This document shows, piece by piece, positions 17,218 to 25,018 of a DNA stretch of 64,000 nt. Within the stretch, counting starts at the first letter, position 1. Each line of letters starts with the position of its first letter. The stretch spans positions 1-64,000 of the forward strand of contig CAJGDJ010000004.1 of assembly GCA_904502025.1 (NCBI GenBank), written 5' to 3'. The stretch comes from an uncultured Muribaculaceae bacterium (GTDB taxonomy: Bacteria; Bacteroidota; Bacteroidia; Bacteroidales; Muribaculaceae). The position numbers were made by a program, and so were the translations under genes. Below the pieces are notes generated by a model. It saw nothing but the letters and a program-made list of their open reading frames with translations. It had not been told where the DNA came from and made no database searches.

Positions 17218-18390
17218 TTACAAAATATTATATTCTAATAAGAGTTTATCGATAGTTTTTACTAATGACCAACGATCGTTGTCGTTGCGATTCTCAAGAA
17301 TGATAATTGACACGTTTTTATCGGGGTATTTTGCAAGATAGGCTTGGAATCCTCCGTTATCTCCGGTGTGATATACTTTTGTTGGAAATCCGGGAGTTTT
17401 ATCAACAAACCAGCCAAGTCCATAATAGGTGTTTTCTCTATTTTGATAGCTACTCCATTTGCTTCCAGTAACAGTGACATGTGGAGTATAAGCGGTGTAT
17501 AGGAGTTCTCGCGATATTATTTTGTTTTCACGCAACCCTTTTTCCCATTTGGCAAGATCACGAATTGTAGAGTATATCCCTCCGTCGGGGCGTGTTGCAA
17601 AAAATGTTTCTTCGCCGTAGTCATATTCTTGCCATTTTGATTTAGGATTATTAATTTGCAAGGTTTTCCCGGCCGTATCATTGTCGGTTGATGACAATGA
17701 TACGGCATGAGTGTTGATGTATCCGTGAGCAGTGTGAGTAGGCGTGATATTAGGGTTGAAATATGATGTGTTTGACATTCCTAATACATTGAAAATATGT
17801 TTTTGTTGATAATCAATGAATTTAATATTTTCACATTGTTCAATAATGTTTGCAATCAATAAAAAAGTTGGATTTTTATAATCATAATGTTCCCCTGGAG
17901 TAAAAAGTAGCTTTTTTACTGACGGAAAATATCCCATAGAGATGGAGTCGTTGGCATATACACATGCGTTTCTGTCACTTCGGTCGCGACTATCAGGAAG
18001 CCCCGATGTGTGGCTCATTAAATGCCTTAATTCAATTTTTTTCCAAAACGATTCGTTGTATTGAGGAAACCAATTTGAGATTGACTGATTTAATGATAGT
18101 TTGCCTTGTTCAACAAGTCGTAAGGCTCCAACAACTGTGAATTGTTTTGATATCGATGCGATGTTAAATCTGGTTGACTTTGAAATTAATTCCCCGGTTT
18201 CCATATTAGCAATACCATAATAATTTTCAAATATTGTGGAATCATTTTTTAGAATCATGATTGCACCACCAGGAGCGTCGTTTCCATAACGCAAAGTCAT
18301 GATTTTGTCAATTTGTTCCGATAGGGTTACTGCACTAACCGAGAATGTTAATAATGAAATTGATAGGATATTAAATAAAAGTCGTAACAT
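17218..18390 (-). CDS. Serine hydrolase of the beta-lactamase/PBP class C family
   Basis: A 390-aa exported protein with signal peptide MLRLLFNILSISLLTFSVSA. The SxxK nucleophile motif is S79-I-S-K82 in NIASISKQF. The second motif is the Tyr/Asn pair in YDYKNPTF (YxN type). The third is HTGDNGG near residue 340. Family members include esterases, D-aminopeptidases and D,D-peptidases as well as AmpC, and nothing here marks it as a true antibiotic-degrading beta-lactamase. It follows mutL by 5 nt, an unexpected functional pairing, but they probably share a transcript. Confidence 0.9.
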   Translation of the reverse strand: MLRLLFNILSISLLTFSVSAVTLSEQIDKIMTLRYGNDAPGGAIMILKNDSTIFENYYGIANMETGELISKSTRFNIASISKQFTVVGALRLVEQGKLSLNQSISNWFPQYNESFWKKIELRHLMSHTSGLPDSRDRSDRNACVYANDSISMGYFPSVKKLLFTPGEHYDYKNPTFLLIANIIEQCENIKFIDYQQKHIFNVLGMSNTSYFNPNITPTHTAHGYINTHAVSLSSTDNDTAGKTLQINNPKSKWQEYDYGEETFFATRPDGGIYSTIRDLAKWEKGLRENKIISRELLYTAYTPHVTVTGSKWSSYQNRENTYYGLGWFVDKTPGFPTKVYHTGDNGGFQAYLAKYPDKNVSIIILENRNDNDRWSLVKTIDKLLLEYNIL

Positions 18391-18395
18391 AGTGA

Positions 18396-20282
18396 TTAAA
18401 ATAGTTTGAGTATATCAGTTTCCGGAATTGAAGCTATGATGGTTTTGCCATCGGGGGTATAATTAGGTGTGCTTGATTTGAATAGATTACCTAATAATTG
18501 TTCGATTTCTTCGTGAGTAAGGGATTGTCCTGGCTTAATTGCTGCAGATCGAGCCATGGACAATGCTATTTTGTCGAGAACTTCAGTTTCGATATTTTCA
18601 CCCGATGATTCGATAAGTTCAATCATACGCATGATGGAGTCAATAGGGTTTGCGTTATTTAGTACAGATGGGACTCCATTTATACTCCAAGAATTATCGC
18701 CTAAATATGCGATATCAAATCCGAGTTGAAGTAGTTGTTCACTGATGCTTTCAAGAATAATTGTTTGTGCGGCAGTGAGCTGGAGCACGTCAGGGAATAT
18801 TAATCGCTGTGTAGCTAACTCTCCATTTGTGGCTAATTCCAAATATTGGTCATATAAGATGCGTATATGAGCACGATGTTGGTCAATAATAGTCAGAGCC
18901 TCTCGAGTTGGTGTTATTATATAACGACATTTGAATTGAATGGCATTGATGCTTGATGAGAGTATATTATTATCTGTTGACTCAGAATTATTAAATAAAT
19001 TATTGTCATTATTTATAGAACTGCTGTGAATATTATAGTTAATATCGTTGTGGCTGTTCTCAAATTGCTCATATAGCTTTTCCCAATTTTTTGTTGTTGA
19101 AGAAATTTCTCTTTGCCAAGATGTATTGTTGACACGAGAGGGTATTGGCTGTTGGGCTTTATGTGCTCCATTTGGGACCTTGAATGGGTTATAAGAGGTG
19201 TCAAGCTCGATGTCATGAGGGGCATTTGCATTTGGCTTAAATGTTGGAATGTCGGGAACGTCTTCTGCATTGAAGTCGATAGATGGGACTGCATTGAATT
19301 TTCCCAATGATTCTTTAATTGCCGCCGATAAAATTTGCCAAATAGGTTGCTCGTTTTCAAATTTTATCTCATGCTTGGTAGGGTGTATGTTTACGTCAAT
19401 GGAGTCGGGCTCAACAATAAAATTAATGAAGTAGTTTGGTTGTTGATCCGAGGGAATTAATTGTTCATAGCATTGTAACACTGCTTTATGAAAGTATGGG
19501 TGTCTCATGTTTCTGCCATTAACAAAAAAATATTGTAAAGCACCACGTCGGCGTGCATTTTCGGGTAGTCCGATAAATCCATTAATTTTTGCTAATGATG
19601 TTGCAGTTTCTATTGGAATGAGTTGATGGTCAAGTGATTTGCCAAATAAAGATACAATACGTTGTTTAAGTGTGCCGGGTAAAAGTTGGTGTAATGTAGT
19701 GTCATTGTGAATTAATGAAAATTCTACATTGGTATTAACTAATGCCAATCGTTCAAATTCATGAACAATATTGCTTAACTCTACTGAATCTTTTTTTAGA
19801 AATTTTCTACGGGCAGGGACGTTATAAAAGAGGTTTTTAATCATTATATTGGTACCGGGAGCACATGCTTCGGGTTGTTGGCTTTCAACCTTTGAGCCAC
19901 TTATTAAAATTCGAGTGCCAATTGAGTCGTCTTTTCGCATTGTTCGTAAATCAACTTGTGCAATGGCAGCAATAGACGCAAGAGCTTCGCCACGAAATCC
20001 CATAGTCTGAAGAGCAAATAAGTCAGATGCGTCTTTAATTTTCGATGTTGCATGTCGTTCAAACGCCAATCGGGCATCGGTTGTTGACATTCCACTACCA
20101 TTGTCAACAACTTGGATAAGGGTGCGTCCGGCATCTTTTAGAATTATTTTGATATTTGTTGCACCTGCATCTATTGCATTTTCAACAAGTTCTTTTATGA
20201 CGGATGCAGGACGTTGAATAACCTCACCTGCGGCAATTTGGTTTGCTACCGAATCGGGAAGAAGTCTGATTATATCGCTCAT
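18396..20282 (-). CDS. mutL: DNA mismatch repair protein MutL
   Basis: A 628-aa GHKL ATPase that links MutS to downstream repair. The ATPase motifs are ELVENAIDAG, DNGSGM and GFRGEALASIAA, all in the first 105 residues. NIHPTKHEIKF marks the end of the transducer domain. A linker rich in Asn and Ser (about 350-440) separates the C-terminal dimerisation domain. The endonuclease metal motif DQHA(X)2E(X)4E is altered to DQHRAHIRILYD, losing both glutamates, so nicking activity is doubtful. The ending GQSLTHEEIEQLL and CP-type zinc motifs are not clearly intact. It is the first gene of the unit with the serine hydrolase. Confidence 0.96.
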   Translation of the reverse strand: MSDIIRLLPDSVANQIAAGEVIQRPASVIKELVENAIDAGATNIKIILKDAGRTLIQVVDNGSGMSTTDARLAFERHATSKIKDASDLFALQTMGFRGEALASIAAIAQVDLRTMRKDDSIGTRILISGSKVESQQPEACAPGTNIMIKNLFYNVPARRKFLKKDSVELSNIVHEFERLALVNTNVEFSLIHNDTTLHQLLPGTLKQRIVSLFGKSLDHQLIPIETATSLAKINGFIGLPENARRRGALQYFFVNGRNMRHPYFHKAVLQCYEQLIPSDQQPNYFINFIVEPDSIDVNIHPTKHEIKFENEQPIWQILSAAIKESLGKFNAVPSIDFNAEDVPDIPTFKPNANAPHDIELDTSYNPFKVPNGAHKAQQPIPSRVNNTSWQREISSTTKNWEKLYEQFENSHNDINYNIHSSSINNDNNLFNNSESTDNNILSSSINAIQFKCRYIITPTREALTIIDQHRAHIRILYDQYLELATNGELATQRLIFPDVLQLTAAQTIILESISEQLLQLGFDIAYLGDNSWSINGVPSVLNNANPIDSIMRMIELIESSGENIETEVLDKIALSMARSAAIKPGQSLTHEEIEQLLGNLFKSSTPNYTPDGKTIIASIPETDILKLF

Positions 20283-20310
20283 TATTTTATTGTAGATTTT
20301 TATTTGCTTC

Positions 20311-20318
20311 CAAAGTTA
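20311..20318 (-). promoter_or_regulatory. mutL promoter -7 box
   Basis: CAAAGTTA on the plus strand is TAACTTTG on the minus strand, 28 bp before the ATG at 20282. Confidence 0.6.
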
Positions 20319-20367
20319 CGATAAAATCTATAAATGTTATTTAATTGTTTTGATTAAATATCAACAA

Positions 20368-21252
20368 TTAATTTTTGTACTGTTTAATCATTTGTTGCCA
20401 TGCTTTGGCTTTTTCGGTTGAAACACCGAGTTGTATGGCTTTCTTGATGTCAGCATCGCTGTCATCTTGACGAAAATAAAGATGATTGAGTAAGGCTCGG
20501 TATAGATAAAAATCCCCTGCTATAGGGTATAATTTAATTGCGTCGTTAATTGTTGATGATGCGTCAGATAACTCATCACAAAAGAGGTGGCAGAGTATCT
20601 TGTTAGAATAATTGTCGATACTTGGGTTTATCTCGATTAGTTTGTTGAAATAGGGTATGGCTTTTTTGAAATTTTGTATATGGAAATAATATAGTGCCAT
20701 TCCGTCTAAAGTCAACTCTTCAGTTGGTGCATTTTTTTCAAGTATTGTAAAGTCAGAAAATGCAGTCGTGATGTCTTTATTTGTGAGAGCGATTATCCCG
20801 TGCATATATCGAGGTTCTATTAGTGTTGAATCGATTGTTAGAATTTGTTCATATGTAAGATATGCTTCATTTATCAATCCCATGCTTTTTAATATGCGTG
20901 CTCGATTATTTAAGACGGTGATTGATTTTGGGGCGATGATATGGGCGTCGTTAATAGTGTTGAGTGCTAAAGAGTCTTTGCCTTGTTGGAATTGTATCAT
21001 TGCAAGGTTTGAGAGTAATAGGACATTTGCCGGATTTGCCGGTTGTTCTTTCATTGCGTTAAGTAATGCGTTTTCTGCTTCTGTCCAATTTGATTGGGCT
21101 ATAGCAGAATCAGCCTTGCCAACTAAATTAATGTATATAGAATCGACATGAGATAAGGATAATGATGATTTTATATCAGCTTTGCAGATGTTGTATTGTG
21201 AAATTATTGAGGCTAAAATTAGTAGCGATAAATATGTAAGTTTTTGTTTCAT
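20368..21252 (-). CDS. Exported TPR-repeat protein
   Basis: About 294 aa. The signal peptide MKQKLTYLSLLILAS...NICKA is followed by five or six tetratricopeptide-like units, e.g. NWTEAENALLNAMKEQPANP, GLINEAYLTYEQILTIDS and NFKKAIPYFNKLIEINPS. It probably acts as a periplasmic scaffold, with no catalytic motif. The frame is open up to a TTG at 21303, but that codon lies inside the -7 box, so the ATG at 21252 is the start. It is divergent from the HU-like/SPOR gene, with only about 75 bp between their -7 boxes. Confidence 0.85.
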   Translation of the reverse strand: MKQKLTYLSLLILASIISQYNICKADIKSSLSLSHVDSIYINLVGKADSAIAQSNWTEAENALLNAMKEQPANPANVLLLSNLAMIQFQQGKDSLALNTINDAHIIAPKSITVLNNRARILKSMGLINEAYLTYEQILTIDSTLIEPRYMHGIIALTNKDITTAFSDFTILEKNAPTEELTLDGMALYYFHIQNFKKAIPYFNKLIEINPSIDNYSNKILCHLFCDELSDASSTINDAIKLYPIAGDFYLYRALLNHLYFRQDDSDADIKKAIQLGVSTEKAKAWQQMIKQYKN

Positions 21253-21300
21253 CTGATTGATTAATCGGTTGATTAAATAGTGTAAAATAAATAATAATTG

Positions 21301-21308
21301 CAAAGTTA
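21301..21308 (-). promoter_or_regulatory. Promoter -7 box of the TPR gene
   Basis: CAAAGTTA on the plus strand is TAACTTTG on the minus strand, 48 bp before the ATG at 21252. It overlaps an upstream in-frame TTG, excluding that start. Confidence 0.6.
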
Positions 21309-21359
21309 ATCAAATGCTATTCAACTTATCTACAAAAGATGATTTTGTTGACATTTTTT

Positions 21360-21390
21360 TTGATTAGTTGGAAGATGTTGAGTATATTTG
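21360..21390 (+). promoter_or_regulatory. Promoter of the HU-like/SPOR operon
   Basis: TTG (21360-21362), 20 bp, then TATATTTG (21383-21390): the canonical Bacteroidota spacing. The box ends 5 nt before the ATG at 21396. Confidence 0.65.
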
Positions 21391-21395
21391 CAGTG

Positions 21396-22550
21396 ATGAA
21401 TTTAATTGGACGGCATATTGAATATTTAATCAGGTATAATGATTGCGTGATTGTGCCCGGTTGGGGTGCATTTATTGCAAATACGCAATCAGCTGTATTA
21501 AATGAACATAATGTTTTGATGCCTCCAACACGAAGTTTAGGATTTAATCCATCGCTTGTTCATGATGATGGACTTTTGGCATCGTCAATTGTTCGTAAGA
21601 CCGGGGTGACATACGATGTTGCGATTAAGCAAATCGCCGAGGCTGTAAATTCGTTAAATCATCAATTGAAATTACAAGGAGAAATAGCAATAAGTAACAT
21701 TGGTGTTTTTACTAAAAAATCTAATGACGCTTTATTGTTTGAACCATTTGCCAAAACATCTGCTGCAACTTCATTTATGGGATTGCCTAAAGCAAGATTA
21801 GTCCCAATTTTAGCTCATTCAAAAGTTGAAGATGAGAAGCCAATTTCTAAAAAAGATACAATATATGTGCCAATTCGTCGCAGTTGGACACGAATAGCTG
21901 CATCGGTTGCTGTTGTTTTAGGCTTGGGATTTGTTTTTTCTACACCAATAGTTAACGACGATGCAAATCTTGCTTCATTATCAACGCCAACAATTTCAGC
22001 CCCCGAAAAAGTTCAGATAAAATTAAATGAACCTACTGGGAATGAGGAGCTGATATTAAACGTGTCAAATGTGGATTCAACAGAATCGATGGTGGTTGTT
22101 GATACAATTGCACGTTTGCGTCATCAAAAAATTGTAGCATATAAAAAAATGCGTGAAGAACGTCGTCAAGCTCGACGCGAGCTTATGAAGAAACGTTTAG
22201 AAGAGTATCAATTAAAAAAGGAACTGGCACGCAATTTATCAAAAGCATCGTTGGCGGTTGATCAAAATAATGCTAAATCGACATCTCCGGCAATAGAAAA
22301 TAGTTGTAATGAAGAGGTGAGATTGTCAACGGCAGACCAATATTGCCTTATTATAGCATCATTGCCTAATAGAGCCCTTGCTGAAGAATATATTGAAAAG
22401 TCAAAAAACAAACGCTTGGAAATCCTTGAAAAAGACGGTCGATTCAGAATATATGCGGCTACAGGTGAGTCCTCGAAAGCAATATTGGCTAATGCTAAAA
22501 AAACAGGCTTAATGCAACGCTATCCGAATGCATGGGTTTGCCGTAAATAA
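21396..22550 (+). CDS. HU-like (CCDC81-type) and SPOR domain membrane protein
   Basis: About 384 aa. The N-terminus (about 1-140) matches the bacterial CCDC81-type HU-like pair: IGRHIEYLIRYNDCVIVPGWGAF, then GLLASSIVRKTGVTYDVAIKQI and ISNIGVFTKKSND. A TM segment follows near 170-190 (IAASVAVVLGLGFVFST). A basic coiled coil comes next (KKMREERRQARRELMKKRLEEY). The C-terminal SPOR domain (DQYCLIIASLPNRALAEEYI to the end) binds denuded septal peptidoglycan in known cases. A role in division or envelope organisation is inferred. The frame extends upstream to 21339, but that includes the promoter, so the ATG at 21396 is preferred. It is the first gene of a five-gene unit. Confidence 0.85.
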   Translation: MNLIGRHIEYLIRYNDCVIVPGWGAFIANTQSAVLNEHNVLMPPTRSLGFNPSLVHDDGLLASSIVRKTGVTYDVAIKQIAEAVNSLNHQLKLQGEIAISNIGVFTKKSNDALLFEPFAKTSAATSFMGLPKARLVPILAHSKVEDEKPISKKDTIYVPIRRSWTRIAASVAVVLGLGFVFSTPIVNDDANLASLSTPTISAPEKVQIKLNEPTGNEELILNVSNVDSTESMVVVDTIARLRHQKIVAYKKMREERRQARRELMKKRLEEYQLKKELARNLSKASLAVDQNNAKSTSPAIENSCNEEVRLSTADQYCLIIASLPNRALAEEYIEKSKNKRLEILEKDGRFRIYAATGESSKAILANAKKTGLMQRYPNAWVCRK

Positions 22551-22585
22551 TATTGTGGAAACTAATCATTAAAAATCTTTCAATT

Positions 22586-23122
22586 ATGGAAAATCTACAT
22601 AAATTGCTGGTCAATCGACGCAGCATACGTCGTTATACAAATGAAACAATTAAGCCAGAAGATGTGCAATTGATTTTAGAAGCGGCATTATTGGCTCCAA
22701 CATCAAAGAATAGTCGCCCATGGCAATTTGTAGTTGTGGAAGATAAAGATATGCTACAACGATTGAGTGAATGTAAGCCTGCTGGGGCAAATCCTATCGC
22801 TAAAGCTTCGTTGGCTATTGTAGTAGCTGCAGATCCAACACTATCAGACCCATGGGTTGAAGATGCTTCGATAGCAGCTTCATTTATGCAGTTGCAAGCT
22901 GAGGACCTTGGATTGGGGTCATGTTGGATTCAGGTAAGAGGGCGATTTGCTTCTGATGGCACTCCTTCGGAAGAATGGGTGCAACAATTGCTTGGAATGC
23001 CTGATACTCTTCCTGTTGTGTGTATAATCACTCTTGGACATAAAGATGAGGAACGTAAGCCGGTTGATACATCAAAATTGATGTGGGAAAAAGTGCATAT
23101 CGGTACTTGGAAAGAAGTATAA
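22586..23122 (+). CDS. Nitroreductase-family FMN oxidoreductase
   Basis: About 178 aa. The start MENLHKLLVNRRSIRRYTNETI contains the family Arg-Arg-Ser-x-Arg FMN phosphate site. LEAALLAPTSKNSRPWQFVVV is the second FMN motif. EDLGLGSCWIQVRGR is the usual distal motif with a Cys, and LGHKDEERKP is the usual end. It is probably an NAD(P)H-dependent reductase of quinones or nitro compounds, with unknown natural substrate. The frame is open from a TTG at 22553, and the ATG at 22586 fits the family start. It is the second gene of the unit, 35 nt after the SPOR gene. Confidence 0.92.
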   Translation: MENLHKLLVNRRSIRRYTNETIKPEDVQLILEAALLAPTSKNSRPWQFVVVEDKDMLQRLSECKPAGANPIAKASLAIVVAADPTLSDPWVEDASIAASFMQLQAEDLGLGSCWIQVRGRFASDGTPSEEWVQQLLGMPDTLPVVCIITLGHKDEERKPVDTSKLMWEKVHIGTWKEV

Positions 23123-23140
23123 TGATTAATATTTAATGTC

Positions 23141-23917
23141 ATGCGAGTAGTATTTATTGGTGCAGGAAATGTAGCAACACATTTGGCTCAATCAATTGAC
23201 CAAACGCATGACGTGGTGCAGGTATATAGTAGGCATATTCAAAATGCGTTTGCGTTGACAAATTTGCTGAAGCAAGCTGCCGCAACCGATAATTTGCAAG
23301 AAATATTCCCTAACGCGGATATATATATAGTTTCGGTAAAAGATGATGTTATCTCTCAAATCGTAAATGAAATAAATTTTACATCGGGATTATGGGTTCA
23401 CACTTCAGGTAGTGTCTCAATAGATGTATTAAGTGCAAAATTTGAACGATGTGGAGTTGTATATCCGTTACAAACATTATCACGTAATGTAGATGTTAAT
23501 ATGTCGGAAGTCCCGTTTTTTATTGAGGGGATTGATGAAGATACCGAAAAACTTTTAGTTGAAGTTGCAAAGAGTTTAAGTGAGACTGTTTATATTGCAA
23601 ATAGTTTACAACGAAGCAAACTACATGTTGCTGCAGTATTTGGCTGTAATTTTGTGAATTATTTATGGGCTCAAGCTGATGAAATATTGAAAACAGCCGG
23701 ATATAATTTTGAAATATTATTACCTCTAATTAAGGTTACTCTTGATAAGGCTTATAAGGTGTCTCCGATTGAGGGACAAACCGGACCAGCTCGTCGTGGA
23801 GATTTCAGAATCATGCAATTTCATGAAGAAATGCTGTCAAACGATGATGCAAAGTTATATAGAATATTATCACAGGGTATAATGAAGAAATATAATATAG
23901 ATTATGAGCAAGATTGA
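23141..23917 (+). CDS. DUF2520 Rossmann-fold protein (P5C reductase-like)
   Basis: A 258-aa protein. The N-terminal NAD(P)-binding Rossmann motif MRVVFIGAGNVATHLAQ is followed by a beta-alpha core (IYIVSVKDD, WVHTSGSVS). The C-terminal helical DUF2520 domain (about 130-258) is recognised by YPLQTLSR near its start and AAVFGCNFVNYLWAQADEIL and the GQTGPARRGD motif. The family resembles pyrroline-5-carboxylate or ketopantoate reductases, but its reaction is not known. The end overlaps the KdsC-like gene by 14 nt. Confidence 0.85.
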   Translation: MRVVFIGAGNVATHLAQSIDQTHDVVQVYSRHIQNAFALTNLLKQAAATDNLQEIFPNADIYIVSVKDDVISQIVNEINFTSGLWVHTSGSVSIDVLSAKFERCGVVYPLQTLSRNVDVNMSEVPFFIEGIDEDTEKLLVEVAKSLSETVYIANSLQRSKLHVAAVFGCNFVNYLWAQADEILKTAGYNFEILLPLIKVTLDKAYKVSPIEGQTGPARRGDFRIMQFHEEMLSNDDAKLYRILSQGIMKKYNIDYEQD

Positions 23918-24428
23918 TTATGATCTAAAGCAGATAAAGGGCGTAGTGTTTGATGTAGATGGAGTATTGTCTCCTTCAACAATGCCATTGATGTCTGATG
24001 GGACCCCATCTCGTATGGTAAATGTTAAAGATAGTTATGCTTTGCAGTTGGCAATCAAAATGGGATATAAGATTGCAATAATCACGGGATCTGACTGTAT
24101 GGCTGTAAAAAAACAATTTAATGGATTGGGGATTGATGATGTATTCATGAAAACCTCAACCAAAATAACTTGTTTGAAAAATTGGGTGGAAGCAAAGGGA
24201 TTAATGGTTAATGAGGTCGCATTTGTAGGAGATGATATCCCAGATTATGAATGTATGAATTATGTGGGGTTGTCTATAGCACCGTTTGATGCTGCCGATG
24301 ATATAAAAGCTATTGCTACATATATATCTCCAATAAAAGGAGGCGAAGGTGTTGCTCGTGATTTTTTTGAACAACTGATGCGAAATAATGGGCAGTGGCT
24401 TAATTCCGAAAATGCCTTTGGTTGGTAA
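23904..24428 (+). CDS. kdsC: KdsC-like HAD phosphatase
   Basis: A 174-aa C0-type HAD hydrolase. Motif I is VVFDVDGVLSPS, with nucleophile and acid/base Asp. Motif II Thr/Ser is in IAIITGSD, motif III Lys is in KTSTK, and motif IV is FVGDDIPDYECM. This is the 3-deoxy-D-manno-octulosonate 8-phosphate phosphatase (YrbI) pattern, which would make Kdo for lipid A core. At 174 aa it is slightly short but complete. kdsA and kdsB are not in the window, so the Kdo assignment rests on similarity. It overlaps both neighbours. Confidence 0.85.
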   Translation: MSKIDYDLKQIKGVVFDVDGVLSPSTMPLMSDGTPSRMVNVKDSYALQLAIKMGYKIAIITGSDCMAVKKQFNGLGIDDVFMKTSTKITCLKNWVEAKGLMVNEVAFVGDDIPDYECMNYVGLSIAPFDAADDIKAIATYISPIKGGEGVARDFFEQLMRNNGQWLNSENAFGW

Positions 24429-25015
24429 TGAAGAGCCTTGCTAATTTAGATAAATACCAAATAATGTTGGCAAGTGCGTCGCCTCGACGTAGAGAGTTGT
24501 TGCGACAATTAAATGTGAAGTTTCAACTTGCATCATCGTTTGATGTTGAAGAATCTTATCCGGAAACAATTCCTGTGTCTGAGATTGCCTCATATTTGTC
24601 GGTAATAAAAGCTGATGCCTATAGCACATTAATAGAATCAAATCAGTTGATTATTACGGCCGATACAGTTGTTGTTAATGACGGAATGGTGTTGGGCAAG
24701 CCATCAACGCAATCAGAAGCAAAGGATATGTTGATGAAATTATCGGGGCATGCTCATGAAGTTATAACAGGAGTAACAATCACTACAGCTGAGAAAAGGG
24801 TTACATTCTCAGTAACTACAGAGGTTGTGTTTGCAGAGCTTTCTGAACAAGAAATTGAGGATTATATAAAAGAGTATAATCCATTGGATAAAGCCGGGGC
24901 ATACGGCATTCAAGAATGGATTGGTTGTATTGGTGTTAAAAATATAAATGGAAGTTTCTATAATGTAATGGGGTTGCCATTACATAGATTATATAATGAA
25001 TTGAAGCAGTTTTGA
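24428..25015 (+). CDS. maf: Maf-family nucleoside triphosphate pyrophosphatase
   Basis: About 195 aa. It hydrolyses dTTP/UTP or modified NTPs to the monophosphate, a house-cleaning role linked to septum control. Visible signatures are LASASPRRRELLRQL (residues about 13-27), ITADTVVV with the catalytic Asp, LGKPST, and YNPLDKAGAYGIQEW. The start ATG overlaps the TAA of the KdsC-like gene by one base (TAATG), so translation is coupled. An upstream TTG at 24422 is less likely. It is the last gene of the unit and ends 4 bp from the convergent ATP-grasp gene. Confidence 0.94.
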   Translation: MKSLANLDKYQIMLASASPRRRELLRQLNVKFQLASSFDVEESYPETIPVSEIASYLSVIKADAYSTLIESNQLIITADTVVVNDGMVLGKPSTQSEAKDMLMKLSGHAHEVITGVTITTAEKRVTFSVTTEVVFAELSEQEIEDYIKEYNPLDKAGAYGIQEWIGCIGVKNINGSFYNVMGLPLHRLYNELKQF

Positions 25016-25018
25016 CTA

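Noticed and set aside
17218..18390. Serine hydrolase as an antibiotic-resistance beta-lactamase
   Set aside because: SxxK, YxN-type and HTG motifs are shared by esterases and peptidases. Nothing specific to resistance enzymes is seen.
21253..21303. TTG start for the TPR protein at 21303
   Set aside because: The codon lies inside the TAACTTTG box, and the ATG at 21252 begins a good signal peptide.
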